From Tenebrio molitor (lineage: Eukaryota; Arthropoda; Insecta; Coleoptera; Tenebrionidae): a stretch of 64,000 bases of DNA. The stretch spans positions 13,764,001 through 13,828,000 of the forward strand of contig NC_091050.1 of assembly GCF_963966145.1 (NCBI RefSeq), in the 5' to 3' direction. Shown here in pieces: positions 12,000 through 21,982 of the stretch. Each line of letters opens with the position of its first letter. Within the stretch, counting starts at the first letter, position 1. The notes beneath the pieces are model-generated. The model did not search any database, had not been told where the DNA came from, and saw only the letters and a program-made list of their open reading frames with translations. Made by a program: the position numbers and the translations under genes.

Positions 12000-12077
12000 A
12001 AAAAATCGCCGCGACACATTTTTCTCGCACGTGACGAAAGTCTCAGCGAGTCGCCGACACTAAATTGTCGCACGGGG
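12000..12077 (+). repeat. Diverged direct repeat, copy 1 (pair with 15985-16077)
   Basis: Shares with 15985-16077 an ordered set of words: AAAAAATCGCCG, CACATTTT, CTCGCACG, AGTCTC, CCGACA, TAAATT and TCGCA. Overall similarity is about three quarters by eye, with an indel in the middle. No coding capacity. It may be a duplicated conserved element or an old small repeat. Confidence 0.6.
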
Positions 12078-13194
12078 TAATTTCCCGGCTCGTTTACCTT
12101 TCCCCATATTTGTTCACATTGGCAATATGAAATTTTCTCGATAATTTACCGTTTGTGAAGCTTCTTGCTGTTGAAATTCCAATCATCTTCGAATTGCATC
12201 GTTAATAAATTTATCTCATTATCGACATTTGATTTAATGGGATTGCCTCACAAAGTCCGCCGCTTGCAGATTATCAATAATTTTTTGCATAAATTACCGG
12301 CTTTACGACATGTGGAATTGCGCCGGAGACTCCAGACTCGCACTGAATTACCAGCCGAGACCTACAATTTCCAATTAGGGGGAAACTGCTCTGAACGACA
12401 GATCAAGCAAAAATCGCCAACAAAAATGATTTAAGCATCCTGAGATGCTTGATAACATTTTTACAACAAAATTCGGCTTTAAAATTGCAAATTGAACAAT
12501 TTAGATGTCAACACTTCTGGTTTTGCAGGAAACGGCCTCAGTCTGCCAATTTAGATGCAAATCTTTGCATTTGTTTAAATTTTGAATTTTTTCCGAAAAT
12601 GTTTAAGCTTCTGGAGTCGTAGCTTTTGGGTGGAATTTTTTTATGGGAGTATTATGCGTGGTACAGCTGGAGGCTAGTCCGTGGGCAATTTTCCTTTCAG
12701 AGTCCAATTAAAATGCCATAAAAAGGCAAATTCAATAATAGCCGGAAACTGATAAAACAGTTAAATTAATGACATAACGTCGCCATTATTTGAAATTGTA
12801 CAAAGTCGGTGACACATGAGACGTAAGCGTTAAATAATCCGTTGTCGTAACATTAACTAACTATCCATAAAATGACCCGTGGCACCTCTAAAATCGCAAA
12901 CGCAAAAAATCCGCGTGAGAACAGTAATTTTTATCAAATTTTCAGCTTCCCAGCGCGCCACAGCACAATAAAAAGACAATAAATATTTAGCCAGTAGGCT
13001 AGCAAATCGAGCGTTTTATGGCCAACCACCGCGATAAAATTAATTCCGGAAGTCGCAACAAAATGGTAATTTTCGCCATTGATTGAAGAGATGCGTGCGG
13101 TGAAAGTCCGGCTCGTTAACAGCATTTGTGTCGAGTAACTCCACATAAAACCGCGCGCTCCCTCTTTTTTGGCGGGATAATCAGCGCGGCCAAA
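12078..13194. other. Anonymous DNA
   Basis: Short open frames on both strands (12165-12434 plus, 12934-13287 minus) overlap nothing convincing. An octamer ATGCAAAT lies at 12554-12561. No gene supported. Confidence 0.4.
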
Positions 13195-13377
13195 ATGGCG
13201 ACGCAATTCATCAAAGAGCAATTTGAATTCCTGCGAGAACACGCGCGGAAACGCCGCAATAAATTCTGTACAGTTAGAGAAGTACAAAGGATAAGGAGAC
13301 GCCCTCGAGCTTTTTTACAGACTCCGGAATACAATTATGTAAATGACGGCACGACGTTGTCATTTTGCAAGCTCTAA
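13195..13377 (+). CDS. Small ORF, 60 aa, unrecognised
   Basis: The ATG at 13195 sits in a strong animal start context (GCCAAAATGG). The peptide is basic, with HARKRRNKFC at residues 18-27 and RIRRRPRAFL at 36-45, and ends in a TAA at 13375. Codon texture is fair. A longer minus-strand frame (12934-13287) overlaps it and cannot be excluded. No signal peptide, no domain recognised and no clear promoter. Treat as a candidate short coding sequence or a first exon only. Confidence 0.22.
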   Translation: MATQFIKEQFEFLREHARKRRNKFCTVREVQRIRRRPRAFLQTPEYNYVNDGTTLSFCKL

Positions 13378-14280
13378 TGCGACTTTACGCAATTTTCAGA
13401 GAAACTTGACGAAAGGTCTGGGTCGGCGCTGGATTTTCACGCGCGGCCATTTTTCAACCGGACAGCAATTGTTCGTGACCTTTACACTCCCCCGCCCATC
13501 CAGTCAGGCGCAAATTGTAATTCGACTTTTGGCTCAAGTCGGGTTTTGGGTCTTTGTCCCAATCAGGTTAGTGGGGCGGGCTCAGCGTGTGCACTCTAGG
13601 CCCACCTACCAACCAGAAGCTCAAACTCCCCACCACGCCCACGTGCAGCGAACTGTTCCGCGGGATGGTTTGGCGCGGCGCTGGCAGTGCGGCTACTCGC
13701 GTGTAGATGGCGCCACTGGAATTATATCCCAGCCCACTTTGTTAATTTTGGGTTTAATTGGGTTGCGTGTGCGACAGGAAAGTTTTGGACAGTTCTTTAG
13801 TGAGACTTGGCTGATAAACAAGTTTCGGGAATTTATAGACGAATGTCGCGATTCCGTCCCATTTGACGCTTAATAAAATTTAAATGTCGCTAAGTTTAAT
13901 AAGATAAGAAGTTTGGGACTGGTGGGCGGGAATTAAAACGTCGTTTGGAACAATCGCCTGAAAAATTGTGCCGCATTCAGGGGGACAATTAGGCGGTTAT
14001 CGTTGACGTTTAACTGAAAGCTGCTTTTTCAGGGGAAATCTGCATAACCAGTCGATAAACCGGCAAAAAATTACACTCTTGTTTCCACCGTTCAGTTCTT
14101 CGGAAACATATTGGCTTTATTATTTCAGCTGAAATTTTATTCGGAATATTTTGCGGCAAATGAACGATCGGTATTTTTTGTGCACGATAATTGAAACTGT
14201 GAAAAGTACCATTCCCGCTCTAGCTTTTTTTTTTGATCGAGTGAAACAATTAAATATTGCACAAGCTCTAATACGTGATT
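13378..14280. other. CpG-containing DNA with a long open plus frame
   Basis: A plus-strand frame stays open for 176 codons (about 13343-13873), unusually long for this window outside repeats. Its peptide has no recognisable domain and an erratic composition. An open frame of this size can arise by chance in GC-richer DNA, so I do not call it a gene. Confidence 0.3.
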
Positions 14281-14900
14281 GTCTCAATGTGGCGCCGCCC
14301 CCGGCTCTGCTTTTTTTAATCGCGGTGCAAATCCCCCGGCGCGGCGGCGGCTCAAGAGGGTCGCAGCCTCCTCGATATAAAGCACATCAAAAATTTAAAC
14401 CAAACAAAAACCACCCCATCGAATCCCTTTTCCGGATTACGAAACAATTGAATGCGCGTGTTTTTTCGGCGTATTACCATTATTCTGGGTGGGCGGCGGC
14501 TGGGCCAAAACACGCTTTTATTCCAGTCGTCCCGTTTATTTTTATTTATTCATCTGTCTCGGCGGTCGCCGTTTCGTTTTGATTTGGTTTTTGGCGGCGG
14601 CGGCGTGAATGGCGTGCTTAACTGACCGGCGCTGATTAAGAAGAAGGTGATCGAGTGAAACGGGGCCCTCTCGCCCCGACAATAATTTACTTTAATGGAA
14701 AATCGAGTGTTATTAAGTTTGCCGGGGCGGGCGAGTGAGTGGCGGCGGGGGCGGAAGACAGTGAAAAAAGGCGCCCGGAAGGCGACTCTGGGCTCAGTTT
14801 TTAGTTTGCGTTGTTCGGTTTGTAGACTTTTTTGGCGGTCGGCGAAAACGAGTGGAAAAATAACAGAGCTGTTGAATTTCGTGTTTCGAATTGTATAATT
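14281..14900 (+). promoter_or_regulatory. CpG-rich block with a TATA-like box, possible promoter
   Basis: A CpG- and GGCGG-rich block in AT-rich surroundings. CGATATAAAGC at about 14374-14384 resembles a TATA box. An initiator-like CTCAGTTTTT lies at about 14792. Possible splice donors include GCGA|GTGAGT near 14732. None is decisive, and the direction is uncertain. It could equally be a conserved enhancer. Confidence 0.25.
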
Positions 14901-15984
14901 CTGTGAAATTTTTTACACAGTCGGGCGGCTAATCCCCAATGTTTTTTATTGAAACCGATGTGCGGCTGATCAAAGCACTCGCCAAATTGTTTTCTATCAA
15001 TAAATACAATTTTGAAGGGTTGACAAGGATAACGAAATTTATAGAGGTCGGATAGTGCGCAAATTTAATCAGCCGTTGTAGTGAAAGCTTTACAATTTTT
15101 TTTAAATCTCTGACGTAAATATTACAACTAGGAAGCTTTCGTATCTGAAGCTTATCAACTTGTTTTTTAAATTGTTTTTACGATTTTATACGGCACTGCA
15201 CTATTCACCACAAAAAATAAAAAACACAGAAAAGATCTTTAAATGATGAAGCTTTGAGCTTTTAAGATCTCTGAGCGATTGTGAATGAGACTCTAAGTTT
15301 TAATGCAAATGAAATATGAGTCAGAACTTGCCCCTAAGTATTAATTTAACTGCAAACATTTATGTTGGAGGAGTTAATTTTAATGTAATTGTCCTACAAG
15401 GTACAGTCATTGTTTCACTAACGACTTTGTTTGCTCCGAATTTCTCCACTAATTTGTGATACTTGTTCCATTATTACATTATTCTTTTTATTTCTCTAAA
15501 TAACACGGCTCGATAAGGAAAAGAAATAGTAATTTACATCAGAGTACGGTAGGGGTATTTTACAGCGCGAAAATTTGGTTTCAGCCACGAGGCGAAGCCG
15601 AGTGTCTGACTAGTTGGAGCGCTATACGACATTTGTCAAGTTTTTTGACATACGGAGCTGCCAATCCGATAGGTTGTATTTTTCCCATTATGATTATGAT
15701 TATTTATTAGTCAATAAAAATAAAAAAAAAATTTACTTATCGGAAAAGTAATACATGTAAATGTGTTTTCTCACACTAAATTAAAGTAACCTATCAACAC
15801 TTTACTTTTAAAGTAACTGTAAAAAGAGCAAATGAACCGTGCGTGCTACCGCACTTGGAAGGTAAAGGTGTGTTTTACAGTTAGGGAAGCCGAAAACGAC
15901 GTTTTTGGGTTTTGTTCGAAGAACGTTCGTTTTTTCGTGTTTAATTATAAACTAGTAGTTGCCAATCAGAACGTGAATGTATTT
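14901..15984. other. Anonymous DNA with one hairpin-type element
   Basis: Mostly AT-rich. An imperfect inverted repeat at about 15556-15629 has at its centre CGAGGCGAAGCCGAG (15588-15602), the loop signature also seen at 24706, 35782, 37498 and 50552. A small TGTCAA/TTGACA hairpin follows near 15637-15653. Confidence 0.5.
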
Positions 15985-16077
15985 TTAGGGAGCAAAAAAT
16001 CGCCGTGCCACATTTTCTCGCACGAGACGCTTTCATAATGTCGTAGAGAGTCTCCGACATTAAATTCTCGCATGAGA
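15985..16077 (+). repeat. Diverged direct repeat, copy 2 (pair with 12000-12077)
   Basis: Same ordered words as the copy at 12000-12077. This copy has an extra ~15-bp insert in its middle (TTTCATAATGTCGTAGAG region). It lies just upstream of the mariner relic, but no terminal repeat links the two. Confidence 0.6.
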
Positions 16078-16159
16078 AACGTGAGGTGGAAAAACTTTTT
16101 TACTTAGAGAATTCATATAACCAATTTGGTAGAAAAGAACCGTGATGGAGGACTTCTCC

Positions 16160-16395
16160 CGCTTGAGCAGTGCACAACAGGGAGGTATCGTAGTAAATTA
16201 ATTTCCAAAGTATAAAATGTTATCAAGATGGAAAGTGGAAAAATCAAAATTGTGTATTGTTCAATCAGGACAACACTCCGCCTCACAAGAACTGTTTTCC
16301 CGCGGGTGCTATTCATAACGCTGGTTGCAAGAGCAACTTCCTTATTTGCCAATTCTGGTCCTCCTGATTATTATTTATCGACAATAAAGTAAAAA
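16160..16395 (+). pseudogene. Mariner-family transposase relic
   Basis: The plus strand retains the signature of the second catalytic aspartate block of mariner transposases: LFNQDNTPPHKN (frame from 16257; family consensus is of the form lfhqDNaxpH). It is followed by AIHNAGCKSNFLI and, after a frameshift, PPDYYLSTIK, which matches the family's PSDY block with the third acidic residue. Upstream, GRYRSKLISK resembles the helix before that block. A stop and frameshifts make it non-functional. The N-terminal DNA-binding part and the terminal inverted repeats were not found. Confidence 0.65.
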
Positions 16396-16399
16396 ACAC

Positions 16400-17548
16400 T
16401 TTTGCAGTGTGAAATGTGATAATGATAAGTAAATTAGTGGGATAAAGTAAAAACTGTTTTTGTAAGTATCAAAGTGTTGTCTTAGATGAGTAGGTTGAAC
16501 AATAAAATTGTTTTGAATTTTCCTTGGCTTTTTCTTTTATGTCGAGAGCAATAAGTGGTGGAGTATCCTCATATTCGTTACTTAGACGGTAATAAAATTG
16601 TCCCGAGCTTTCAATGAATATTACAGGAAAATAAACAAGACCAACGAATCTCTTCAATTTAAATCTTGTTCAGTCAGAGAAGATGCAACTGTCGGCGTGC
16701 CTGGTGATAATTGCGACCTAGTCTTCGGATAGAAAAGCTAGTCTACTCCAAAGGAGCAAAAACTGTCCTCCTGCGACGTCGCCCTAATGAAAATCGGACG
16801 CTTTCGTCGGCGCTGCCGCCTCTTGAAATATGAAATTCTTTGGACCGAACCCGGAGATATTTAATAACGTTGCTAGGATAATATTTACAAAATTTCAGCA
16901 GACTCATTAGAGTAACAGTAAGTACATAGGGAATATTGTGTATTTAATGAAGACGGAACATCATAAAGAGTAAACGAATTAAAGCAAATGCCGAAAATAG
17001 GATTCCCTAAAGCGCTGTCGGGTCAAACGACCTTCCCGAAATTTCTCGCCGACTTCCTCGTTCCGGTCTCCTTTCTCTCGGCCGCTGCAATTTGCGACCG
17101 CAGGATCGATCACGCCGCACCTGAAGGGCCACATCCTTCAGGAGCCTCCTCGCGCGGCCCTGTCGCACAGCCCCCTCCATTCGATCCAATTATAGATAAG
17201 GCGGCTATAAAAACAAAACAAGGCAGCTATCACAGCCCCCTGTATTTCTAACAACTCAACTAACCGCCCCGGCCGATGGCTTGATCGATGCAGACGTTCC
17301 GTGTGGTTTTTTAATAAAGCGGAAGTAATTCGCCGCCCCCCTTTTAAAGGTAATAAGTATAAAAACCAACACAGGGAATCCCAGAGCGGAAGCAATTGCC
17401 GAGATTGCCCCGAAAAATAAATTGTTAAGCTTATTGAAACAGACAATTTCTGGGGCATGTGGACTCACATCAAATAACAATAATTCCCGTTTTTCCCCGG
17501 GATTGGGCTCGCTCCACTACATCTTCACCTAATTTCGCTTCGGCCAAG
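16400..17548. other. Anonymous DNA with CpG-rich patch
   Basis: A CpG-rich patch at about 17000-17180 carries open frames on both strands that mirror each other, giving no strand preference. The minus-strand frame at 16469-16657 has no recognised domain. No gene supported. Confidence 0.4.
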
Positions 17549-17755
17549 ATGCGGACATTATCGTGTAACGAGTTGTACACACACTACCCAAAGCTCGGCA
17601 GGAAAATTCCTGAAAAGTTGAAGAGTACAGTGCCGCGCCTGGAGTTTGTGCCAATCGGGGGATGGTACAAATTGAGTTATTTGCAACAACTTGAACTAGT
17701 TTGCAACACAAACCCCCAATTCAGACAGGAATTATTCGCACTTGTTCGAAAATAA
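17549..17755 (+). CDS. Small ORF, 68 aa, or terminal exon, unrecognised
   Basis: From the ATG at 17549 (context GCCAAGATGC) to TAA at 17753-17755. Codon texture is among the most coding-like in the window: varied amino acids and few low-complexity runs (for example LGRKIPEKLKSTVPRLEFVP at residues 15-34, then GGWYKLSYLQQLELVCNTNP). The frame is also open upstream to 17459 without an earlier ATG, so it could be a 3' exon. No family recognised, no AATAAA within 40 bases. The reverse strand is open too but looks less protein-like. Confidence 0.33.
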   Translation: MRTLSCNELYTHYPKLGRKIPEKLKSTVPRLEFVPIGGWYKLSYLQQLELVCNTNPQFRQELFALVRK

Positions 17756-18780
17756 CAGCCTCGCTGTCTGAGAAATAATCGAATTATTCCCAGTTTAATT
17801 AATAACCGACCAATCGCAGTGAATTATCGTATAACATGTGCGGATAATGCGGTGACCACCCTCGTGATAAAGTTATTCGGGGCGGAAATAATTTCGTCCC
17901 TGGATAAAGAACAAACAAGTGCCTCTTATCTCCTGTTTATGAATTCCTCCGAGGAGCAGGTTTCAATAAGACCGGGGGGCTCGGGCATTGTTGGGCGAAA
18001 TGGATCCCGGAAAAATCCGGGGGATTGTAATTAGTTTGAAATTTTTCGGGACAATGTGTGACAAGCGACAACAAAACTCATGTCTCGGGATTGCCTCGGG
18101 ATGGGTGACCATGTCACGTCTTTCATTATGAATAATAATAACGGGGGCGGTGCGAAAGAGGCGGCTTCGTGTTGATTTTCCGGTGTGTTTATGAGAAAAC
18201 GACGGCTACAAACTCAATTTTTGATTTTGTTTGGCGCTCGTTTGTGTCCTCGCTCCGGTCCCGCCTTGCAGTAATGATTTCCAGGAGAATATCGAGTCGT
18301 GCGCTGGAACGTCTCGGTGAAAATTCGTCGGGCCATACGTATATTCTTTTTTATTGCGAGTTTACAAGGTTTTATTAGGGCGAATAAAATGTTTCATTGT
18401 GTAGGATTTAGATTTAAATAACCCGGGATATAAAATAATAAGCTTGGGGCCGTGAGAAAATCATGAGGATACGCTTTCTACCGACGAGATGTAATCGCTA
18501 AATCTTCGTTGCGTTATTAATTTTCACTTGGGTTTGAGCTTTTTTCGGAGGGAAGGAATTTGCAATTTCCAGCGCGGGAGACCGTTGCTGGAGCAATGTG
18601 GGCCTCCAGTCGAGAGCCCAGATCAAGCGTGAATAACACTAAATCAAAATTCACGCATCCACATCGTTGACTTGTCGTTGTGGTTCCGAATCAGTCGTCT
18701 TACATTTTTTAAATTTCTTTTTTTCTTTTCATAAAACTCAAACTGCAAGGTCAATGCTTTTTCTTCATCTTTCATGCCAG
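17756..18780. other. Anonymous DNA
   Basis: Mixed composition. Short frames at 17819-18034 and 18169-18378 are unremarkable. Nothing recognised. Confidence 0.4.
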
Positions 18781-18789
18781 ATCCTTCTT

Positions 18790-18826
18790 CCAAGGTCACA
18801 GCCCATGAGAGAATCCAACACCTCTA
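18790..18826 (-). mobile_element. MITE terminal inverted repeat fragment
   Basis: Carries the right-end TIR words of the family at 41727-41915: CCAAGGTCACAGCCCATGAG followed by AGAATCCAACACCTCTA. Only one end is present. It lies about 60 bp from the LINE fragment that starts at 18885. Confidence 0.55.
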
Positions 18827-18884
18827 TCTTTGACCAATCTAATGTGTTCTACTTTTAACAATTCCAAAAAAAATAACATTTTCC

Positions 18885-19702
18885 TTTCTATCCCCCACCC
18901 CTTTCTTCTTCCATTCTGTCTCTCCTCTTCCATATCTCTTTCATCCATCCTATCTCCCTTACGTCTTCATTCAGTATTTCTCCTCGTTCTTTTCTCTCCG
19001 TCTCTCTCATTTCGCTACATCGATTCCACATGTGCTCAATTGTCTTCCTCTCCTCATAGCACATTCTGCACCTTCTTTCCTCTCCTTCCATCCAATACCT
19101 GTTTTCTGTCTCCTCCTTCCCACATCTGAATCTCTCCATCACCTTTTTCTCTCTCTCCTGCTCTGTACTGTTGTTCATTAATTCTTTGATTTTGTCTCTT
19201 TTTTCTGGTTTGTCCTTGTCTTTGTCCCTTTCACTCAGCTCTACATTCATTTGTCTTCCTTTTGCTCTCAATCTTTCCACTACCCGTTCCTCTGGTAGTA
19301 CTTCTCTCTCACTCCTTCTCCTTGTTCTTTTTCTTTTCTCTCCCGTATTCCGTCAGTATCCTGCACTCTTTCCTTTCATCCATTTTGTTCTCAAACTTTG
19401 CCGCTCTCTTTCCTTCAGCCTATTCCTCTTGCACTCTTCCTTCACTATGTAACCTGGTCTTTCTCTGCCCACTCCTAGCACCCATCTCAGATATTTTTCT
19501 TGCATTCTCTCTACCTCTTCTTGTTCCTTCCATCCCCAGATCTCTTCCCCACACATCAATATACTCTCTACCATGCTCTCAAACATCATCATTCTCCTCC
19601 CCACTTTCTCTCTCTTATTTCCTACACACATCTCACTACCTTGTTTGCTTTCCTCACTATCTCTCTCATGTGTGCCTTGTTCGTGGCTCTTTCATTGAAG
19701 GC
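18885..19702 (-). mobile_element. LINE ORF2 C-terminal fragment, copy 2
   Basis: Best-preserved C-terminus of this LINE family in the window. On the minus strand: FNERATNKAHMREIVRKANK near 19630-19700, MMMFESMVESILMCGEEIWG near 19550-19610, QEKYLRWVLGVGRERPGY near 19460-19515, and the knuckle CRMCYEERKTIEHMWNRC near 19020-19075. A 130-codon frame (18888-19280) holds the knuckle and an acidic/basic tail. It lacks endonuclease and catalytic RT. The 5' truncation falls at the same residue (FNERA) as at 7013. Confidence 0.85.
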
Positions 19703-20820
19703 TGTAGTTTTTCCTTTCTTAATACTGCAGCTATGGCTGTTTGGAATTCCAAGAAGATTTTTTGTTTCAAATCCGATACCAATGGGGTCAAAATTGAAAG
19801 ATTTAGCAAGCTGGATTACGAATAGCGATATAATCATCACTGTAGCTCCAGTAATAAGAGAGATCTTGTATTTTGAGAGATAAAAATATTTGAAAATTTA
19901 TTACAATTTCAATCTAGACCAAGTGCGGTATAGATAATAGAGCTTGACAAAAGACCAAGAATTATTGCTCCCCGGTCGTTCTAAAAAACTTCAATAAACA
20001 AAATCAGGGTTTGTAGGTTTTTCGTAAGCTAAAAGTTGAAACTCAAGGCACCAAAGAAGTTATCTTAAAAGAGGAATCCAATGGTGCAAGAGTTATCACC
20101 ATAGATACCTTGATGAGGGAGCTACATCTATGCAAATTTTGTAAGGAATTATTCACGCAAGGGATTTTTTGAAAAATGTTTTGTCTGGAATTCTATAAAA
20201 TCTTTCAAACCATTTGAATTCAGTTAGAGAAATATCACTCTTGTACCTTCAGTAAAAGCGAAACAATTGATGAAAGGCTTCCAAACTAGGAAGATTTTTG
20301 GCTACGCAGTTGAAAAAAGTTTTACCTAAAATAACCTTTTTCCGAGGTTTTTGTGTTTTTTTTTGGCAATTAAACAGCTGGATCAGTATTTTTAGACACA
20401 GGAAGCTATTTAAAAGGAGGAATTTAACGGTGCTTTAATAAGGCAGCTGTAGCCATTTAAAATTTTGAAATTTTCACCAAATTGAAAGCACCTACATAGA
20501 TTTAAAAAAAATTGAAATCTCATCCGAATCGATTTTTTGTGTTTATTTTGTGATTCTTGAAAAACGTTCACATGATAATTGAATTCCAAAACAGCAGGGA
20601 TTATTGTTCTAAGATCATTGAAAAAGAAGAGAAGGGATTTTTTTTTGAGATTACCATAACGAATTGAATCTCTTTTGGTCAGAAAAAAGTTCATTGAACT
20701 AAAAAATGTGAAAAATATTTCTCTAAAACCTGGATTGAGGAGTTATGGCTTAAAATTTAATTGGAAAAAAAAATCTTCCCTTTTTCAGTTCTCTAAGTTC
20801 AAACTTAATTAGGATTAATT
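19703..20820. repeat. Repeat A, copy 2
   Basis: Near-identical to 7014-8036 at an offset of about 12.66-12.69 kb, and continuous with the LINE fragment at the same breakpoint. Unlike copy 1 it is uninterrupted and continues to a CAGTTCTCTAAGTTCAAACT region shared with copy 3. No coding function recognised. Confidence 0.75.
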
Positions 20821-21539
20821 AAAGCACTAGAGGAGCTAAATTGGATATTAGCTACGGTACCGTCCAAGGATGTCCAAAATTATCCTTGTGGCTCTGAAAC
20901 GACATTGTGGGTCGTTTGCATTTTTTTTAGAAACGTAAATAATTTATTTTTAATTGATCCTGGAGATAGTTGCATGAGTTTGAAGTTTTGGGAATAACTA
21001 GAGCAATATTTTTTATTATTTTACAATATGCGAGGACCTGACTCGTCGGTATCCTTGCGCCCTCAAATAAAAAATTAAAATGTTCCTTCCTCACCACGTT
21101 ATTACGTCCTTGTTTCCTCACCCCTTTTATTCGGCATAAACCCCAATCACATAAAAAATGAACGCGTTCCCATTGTTTATGTAAGAGATTGTTGTTTATG
21201 GCGGTTATAATCCGTTAGATTAAAGACAGAACGTATCGCCCCACCCCCGGCCTTTATTGCGGTTAAAACCGGCGCATTTAATTCTAGAAAATCGTCAAAG
21301 CTCCCGAATTTTCCCAGCCGATAAGATTATTTGTACTTCGCCCCCGTGTGGCAGCTCGCCGCGCTAATCCTTGCCAGCGGCGCCCCCGCCCAGCGCGGCG
21401 TCTCCAGACTAGGCCCATCGAAGGCCCCGTCGATAACCGTTGGACTGCATCCAAGACCCAAGACATAATAATAGAGGAGCCACTACCCCCAAGAAACAAA
21501 TTTGCAACACCCATGCCCAAATCTTAAGAGTCCTGCGCG
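20821..21539. promoter_or_regulatory. Possible upstream promoter region of the 21.5-kb exon
   Basis: Composition shifts from AT-rich (to about 21130) to CpG-rich (from about 21230). A GATA-factor-like word, CGATAAGATT, lies at about 21320. No clear TATA box or initiator was found, so the region's role is inferred only from its place just before the probable first exon. Confidence 0.3.
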
Positions 21540-21982
21540 AACAGTAACGATTTTTGCTTTCAACGTAGCGCCTCTCGCGGCAGCACACCGAAGTAACTAG
21601 TGTCCCTCCGGCGTCGGGCGTCGATCCGGGGCAGTCGTCGGTTACACGCGCGTTGGAGTCCGCGATTCCGCCGCCAAATACGCGTCTCGTCCGGAACACG
21701 CTCCGATTTTTTCCCGCACCGGAAACGGATCACTGCGACTCCGGGGATGGAAACGGTGCGGACTTCGCCGTCGGGCCGGCAAGCGTGCAGGTTTGAGGTT
21801 ATGTAGAAATTTTACAAAGCGGAGTTACAAGAACTTTAACAGTGACAAGAGCGCGCCCACTAGTGCAGTGACAACCACCCAGTGATGGATGAATAAGGGG
21901 CGATGATTCAAGGGGTGTCGTGGGGTTTACAGTGATCAAAACAGTGCGGACTAGTGAAGTGATTCTCTTGGAAATAGACGAG
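21540..21982 (+). other. Probable untranslated first exon with splice donor
   Basis: CpG-rich block ending in a strong donor, GACGAG|GTAAGCAC, at 21982/21983. The last 150 bases are dense in AGTG and CAGTG words, typical of insect 5' untranslated leaders. ATGs at about 21885 and 21903 open only tiny upstream ORFs (the first is Met-Asp-Glu-stop), so no main ORF starts here. The 5' end is not defined. If correct, a gene on the plus strand begins here and its coding exons lie further right, possibly outside the window. Confidence 0.42.

Noticed and set aside
13343..13873. 176-codon plus-strand frame
   Set aside because: No domain, erratic composition and overlap with other open frames. The DNA is GC-richer, where chance ORFs are longer.
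21409..21699. Minus-strand frame with a hydrophobic stretch at the putative first exon
   Set aside because: GC-rich antisense of the leader-like block; no start or splice context, while the plus strand ends in a strong donor.
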